A stretch of DNA of 7,777 nucleotides from Acidobacteriota bacterium. Lineage in GTDB: Bacteria > Acidobacteriota > Blastocatellia > Pyrinomonadales > Pyrinomonadaceae. Each line of letters opens with the position of its first letter. Positions within the stretch are counted from its first letter, which is position 1. Shown one piece after another: positions 5,553-7,777 of this stretch. The position numbers were made by a program, and so were the translations under genes. The notes beneath the pieces were generated by a model. It was given only the letters and a program-made list of their open reading frames with translations. It did no database searches and was not told the DNA's origin. The stretch lies in NCBI GenBank assembly GCA_020199975.1, contig JAIVJP010000013.1:1-7777 (forward strand). Reading direction: 5' to 3'.

Positions 5553-6104
5553 ATGTATTGTCCACAGTGTGGCCAACAACAAGTCTCTGACAGTTTGAGG
5601 TTCTGCTCGCGGTGTGGCTTTCCGCTCGAAGGCGTTCTGCAGTTGTTAGGAAGCGGAGGAGCGCTGCCCTTCTATCCGCCGGCTAGCGGCTCTCGAGAGA
5701 TGTCGGCCCGACGCAAGGGCGTGCGTCAGGGTGCAGCGCTTTTTTTGGCCGGAGCTGTGATGGTCCCGGTGTTGGGCGTAATCAACGAGTTCACACATGG
5801 TCCTAACTTGCTCGACATACTCGTCCCTCTGGCAGCAATCATCTTCTTTGTTGGCGGATTGACGCGAATGCTGTTTGCCGCGCTCTTTGAAGAAGGGGCT
5901 CCCAGGCAGCACCTCGTGACCACCTCCTATGCTCCGACTCCCCTTTCTCAACTTGGCCCGCACGCCCCGGCAGCTTTACCGCTGGCACAACACAATCCCG
6001 CGACTGGTTGGAGATCCCGCCCGATCACGTCAGAGATTCGTCAACCCTCTAGCGTTACCGAAAACACGACGCGCCTCCTGGATAAAGACGATCCTGCGAA
6101 ATAG
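5553..6104 (+). CDS. Zinc-ribbon membrane protein
   Basis: Function unknown. The 183 residues form three parts. An N-terminal zinc ribbon has CPQC (C3, C6) and CSRC (C18, C21), a classical four-cysteine site. Two hydrophobic segments follow, about 59-78 (AALFLAGAVMVPVLGVI) and 86-111 (LLDILVPLAAIIFFVGG and on), joined by a short EFTHGPN turn and preceded by the basic stretch SARRKGVR. The last 70 residues are a Pro/Ala-rich, probably disordered tail ending SSVTENTTRLLDKDDPAK. This tail resembles endings I associate with zinc-ribbon proteins of Acidobacteriota, a memory-based impression. With positive charges before the first helix and a helical hairpin, both ends are likely cytoplasmic. AAGGG at 5539-5543 lies 9 nt before the ATG. 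It is the middle gene of a likely three-gene operon, 12 nt from the methyltransferase gene. Confidence 0.82.
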   Translation: MYCPQCGQQQVSDSLRFCSRCGFPLEGVLQLLGSGGALPFYPPASGSREMSARRKGVRQGAALFLAGAVMVPVLGVINEFTHGPNLLDILVPLAAIIFFVGGLTRMLFAALFEEGAPRQHLVTTSYAPTPLSQLGPHAPAALPLAQHNPATGWRSRPITSEIRQPSSVTENTTRLLDKDDPAK

Positions 6105-6116
6105 CTAGCTGCCTCG

Positions 6117-7220
6117 ATGTCAGCGCTAACCGACCGTTTGTTTGAGCGAATCCGTTTAGAAGGTCCCATTACCTTTTATGAGTGGATGAAAGCCGCCCTT
6201 TACGATCCTGAGCAAGGCTATTACTGCCGCTCGGATCGAGAGAGATGGGGCCGACAAGGTGACTACCGCACCAGCCCGGAGCGAAGTGTGCTCTTTGCTG
6301 CAACATTCGCGCGCTATTTTGCGAAACTCTACCAGGACCTCGGTTTGCCCGCGGCGTTAACTATCGTTGAAGTTGGAGCGGGCGACGGCCATTTCGCGGA
6401 GACTGTCCTGGAAACACTTCAACTGCGCTTTACCGACATCTTCTCCAAAACCCACTACTTCATCGACGAAGCCAGCCCGGACTCCTGGTCGCGCGCACGG
6501 TTGCGACTTAAACGATTCGGGACTGTGGTCGAATTCGAACCGCTTGCAGCACTCGATCCTCTCGATCACGCGATAGTCTTCTCCAATGAGCTTCTAGACG
6601 CTTTTCCGGTCCATCGAGTAGTCATGCAGGGAGGTGAGCTGCGTGAATTGCATGTGGGAGTAAATGAAAGCGGGAGTTTTGACTGGATAGTTGGCCAGCT
6701 ATCGAAGGACCGACTCAGCGAACATTTCGAGCGGCTTGGCATTCGCCTTGGCGAAGGGCAGATTGCCGACGTAAATTTGGAAATAGAGAATTGGCTTGAG
6801 TTGGTTTCCAAGAAGCTCAGGTCGGGCTATTTGATAACCGTAGACTACGGCGCCGAAGCTTCGATTCTTTACAGTGAAGGAGAAAGACGAGAGGGAAGTC
6901 TGCGAGCATTCCACAAGCATCAGGTTTCCGGTGATGTTCTGCTCCAACCGGGTCAGCAGGACATCACGAGTTCCGTGGATTGGACGCTTGTTAAAATGGT
7001 TGGCGCAAGAAACGGGTTGGGAGTCGTCGCCTTCGAACGCCAGGATCGATTCTTGCTGGATGCCGGCTTGCTCGTGGAAATGGAGCTGAGAGTCAGCGAA
7101 ACGTCGCGAGAAGCCGAGCGCTTGCGCGTGAGCACGTCCGCGCGCGAAATGATTCTTCCCGGCAGCTTGGCGGAGAGTTTTCAGGTGATGGTTCAGAAAA
7201 AGAACGTCGACTCTCTGTGA
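6117..7220 (+). CDS. SAM-dependent methyltransferase, MidA/NDUFAF7 family (COG1565)
   Basis: Class I SAM methyltransferase of the family whose mitochondrial member NDUFAF7 (MidA) dimethylates an arginine in a complex I subunit. The substrate of bacterial members is generally not established. All family landmarks are present in 367 residues, a normal length: GPITFYEWMKAALYDPEQGY (16-35), GDYRTSPE (48-55), SAM motif I VEVGAGDGHF (84-93), SNELLDAFPVHR (156-167), GYLITVDYG (237-245), LRAFHKHQV (262-270) and PGQQDITSSVDW (278-289). There is no signal peptide or membrane segment, so it should be soluble. The start ATG at 6117 has no clear Shine-Dalgarno, and its N-terminus agrees with the family because the conserved GPI.F block follows at residue 16. 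It is last in the run of three genes and converges with the minus-strand gene ending at 7278. The neighbours give no clue to a complex I link. Confidence 0.93.
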   Translation: MSALTDRLFERIRLEGPITFYEWMKAALYDPEQGYYCRSDRERWGRQGDYRTSPERSVLFAATFARYFAKLYQDLGLPAALTIVEVGAGDGHFAETVLETLQLRFTDIFSKTHYFIDEASPDSWSRARLRLKRFGTVVEFEPLAALDPLDHAIVFSNELLDAFPVHRVVMQGGELRELHVGVNESGSFDWIVGQLSKDRLSEHFERLGIRLGEGQIADVNLEIENWLELVSKKLRSGYLITVDYGAEASILYSEGERREGSLRAFHKHQVSGDVLLQPGQQDITSSVDWTLVKMVGARNGLGVVAFERQDRFLLDAGLLVEMELRVSETSREAERLRVSTSAREMILPGSLAESFQVMVQKKNVDSL

Positions 7221-7277
7221 AAAGACTTGATCTGTGAGGCGGCTTTGTATGTAAACGGCTCCTGACGAGGTGTTCGT
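7221..7277. other. Convergent gap, no terminator recognised
   Basis: The 57 nt between the methyltransferase stop and the stop of the opposing gene hold no convincing GC-rich hairpin followed by a T run in either direction. Transcripts may overlap, or termination may be factor-dependent. Confidence 0.4.
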
Positions 7278-7777
7278 TTAGTCCTGTTTCAGCTTTCCAG
7301 TTTTCTTTTTTAGGTTGTCGCTAAGTTCGATAATCTCATTGAGGTCACGGCTAGCCTTGATTGATAGCTCAACGTCCAGCGCCCGTGATGATTCGAAGAG
7401 AGGGTTTGTCACGAAATTGGAAATGTGAGCACAGAGCAACGTGAGCGACGTTTTTAGTTTCACGTCGGCTATTCCGTTCTGCTTCTTCTGGTGGTTTTCC
7501 TTATCGTCAATTCGAGGCAACGCCAGATTATTCTTAAGCCGACTGGCGCTCTTGTTTATTCCTTCGAGGGCGTCCGAGATGAAGTAGTCGTCTAACGTCT
7601 TTCCGGCCGACATGGCAAGCACGATTTCATTGTAGATAATCTGGATGCGTCCGAAGTCTTCCCTGACTTGAACAGCAGCAGCACGAATTCGCTTTCGATC
7701 AGGGGCCTCATCTTCCTTTTCGCTACGACTTCTCACTTCGCGATCGTACTGTTCGGCCTGCCGGTTCAGTTCCTCGA
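7278..7777 (-). CDS. Hypothetical helical protein, 3' part, runs off window end
   Basis: No recognised function. The frame is open to the right edge, so the GTG at 7736-7734 is unlikely to be the true start; about 165 codons are visible. The part upstream of that GTG reads EELNRQAEQYDRE, followed by a highly charged stretch RSRSEKEDEAPDRKR and then helical segments: AAAVQVREDFGRIQIIYNEI, ISDALEGINKSASRLKNNLA, VKLKTSLTLLCAHISNFVTN and LSIKASRDLNEIIELSDNLK. The protein ends in the lysine-rich KKKTGKLKQD. The pattern suggests a coiled-coil or helical-bundle cytoplasmic protein, perhaps preceded by further coiled coil or membrane segments outside the window. No catalytic or binding motif is visible. 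It is convergent with the methyltransferase gene. Confidence 0.7.
   Translation of the reverse strand, partial: EELNRQAEQYDREVRSRSEKEDEAPDRKRIRAAAVQVREDFGRIQIIYNEIVLAMSAGKTLDDYFISDALEGINKSASRLKNNLALPRIDDKENHQKKQNGIADVKLKTSLTLLCAHISNFVTNPLFESSRALDVELSIKASRDLNEIIELSDNLKKKTGKLKQD

Noticed and set aside
1..7777. tRNA, rRNA, CRISPR array, insertion sequence or prophage genes
   Set aside because: I looked for T-loop-like GTTCGA sequences, regularly spaced direct repeats, transposase or integrase motifs and phage structural motifs, and found none that hold up.

Overview
The window reads as ordinary bacterial chromosome of moderate GC content, with dense gene packing, short gaps and a few scraps of accessory DNA. 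The style of several proteins (a zinc-ribbon membrane protein ending in an SVTENTTRLL-like tail, a hicB-first HicBA pair, and uncharacterised helical proteins) suggests Acidobacteriota, perhaps a Blastocatellia-like lineage. This is an impression from sequence style. No rRNA or other marker gene is present to prove it.

Left part (1-3411, plus strand): the 3' two thirds of an aconitase A gene, cut by the window edge, is followed 44 nt later by a complete NAD-type aldehyde dehydrogenase with a good Shine-Dalgarno. Both are central or oxidative metabolism enzymes with all the key residues I looked for, and they may share a transcript.

Middle (3412-4567, mostly minus strand): a small toxin-antitoxin module reads hicB then hicA, the two genes overlapping by 8 nt. 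It is expressed from a candidate extended -10 promoter that nearly abuts the hicB start. Upstream lies a patch of likely gene debris. It holds an 87-codon ORF of unknown function and, directly before that ORF, a degenerate second copy of the hicB promoter and first codons in which the ATG has become CTC. A start-less open frame also runs through the gap next to hicB.

Right part (4568-7220, plus strand): a small lipoprotein with an OB-fold-like body, then an imperfect 92-bp inverted repeat (REP-like or terminator-like). After it come three closely spaced genes: a helical-bundle protein resembling DinB-like proteins, a zinc-ribbon two-helix membrane protein, and a MidA/NDUFAF7-family methyltransferase. 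The inverted repeat runs into the apparent 5' end of the first of these, which casts doubt on its most upstream start codon.

Right edge (7278-7777, minus strand): the 3' part of a charged, helical hypothetical gene converges on the methyltransferase gene and runs off the window.

I found no tRNA, rRNA, CRISPR array, insertion sequence or prophage gene. I do not see a convincing undescribed multi-gene system. The items most worth checking are the duplicated hicB promoter region and the inverted repeat at 4924-5015.
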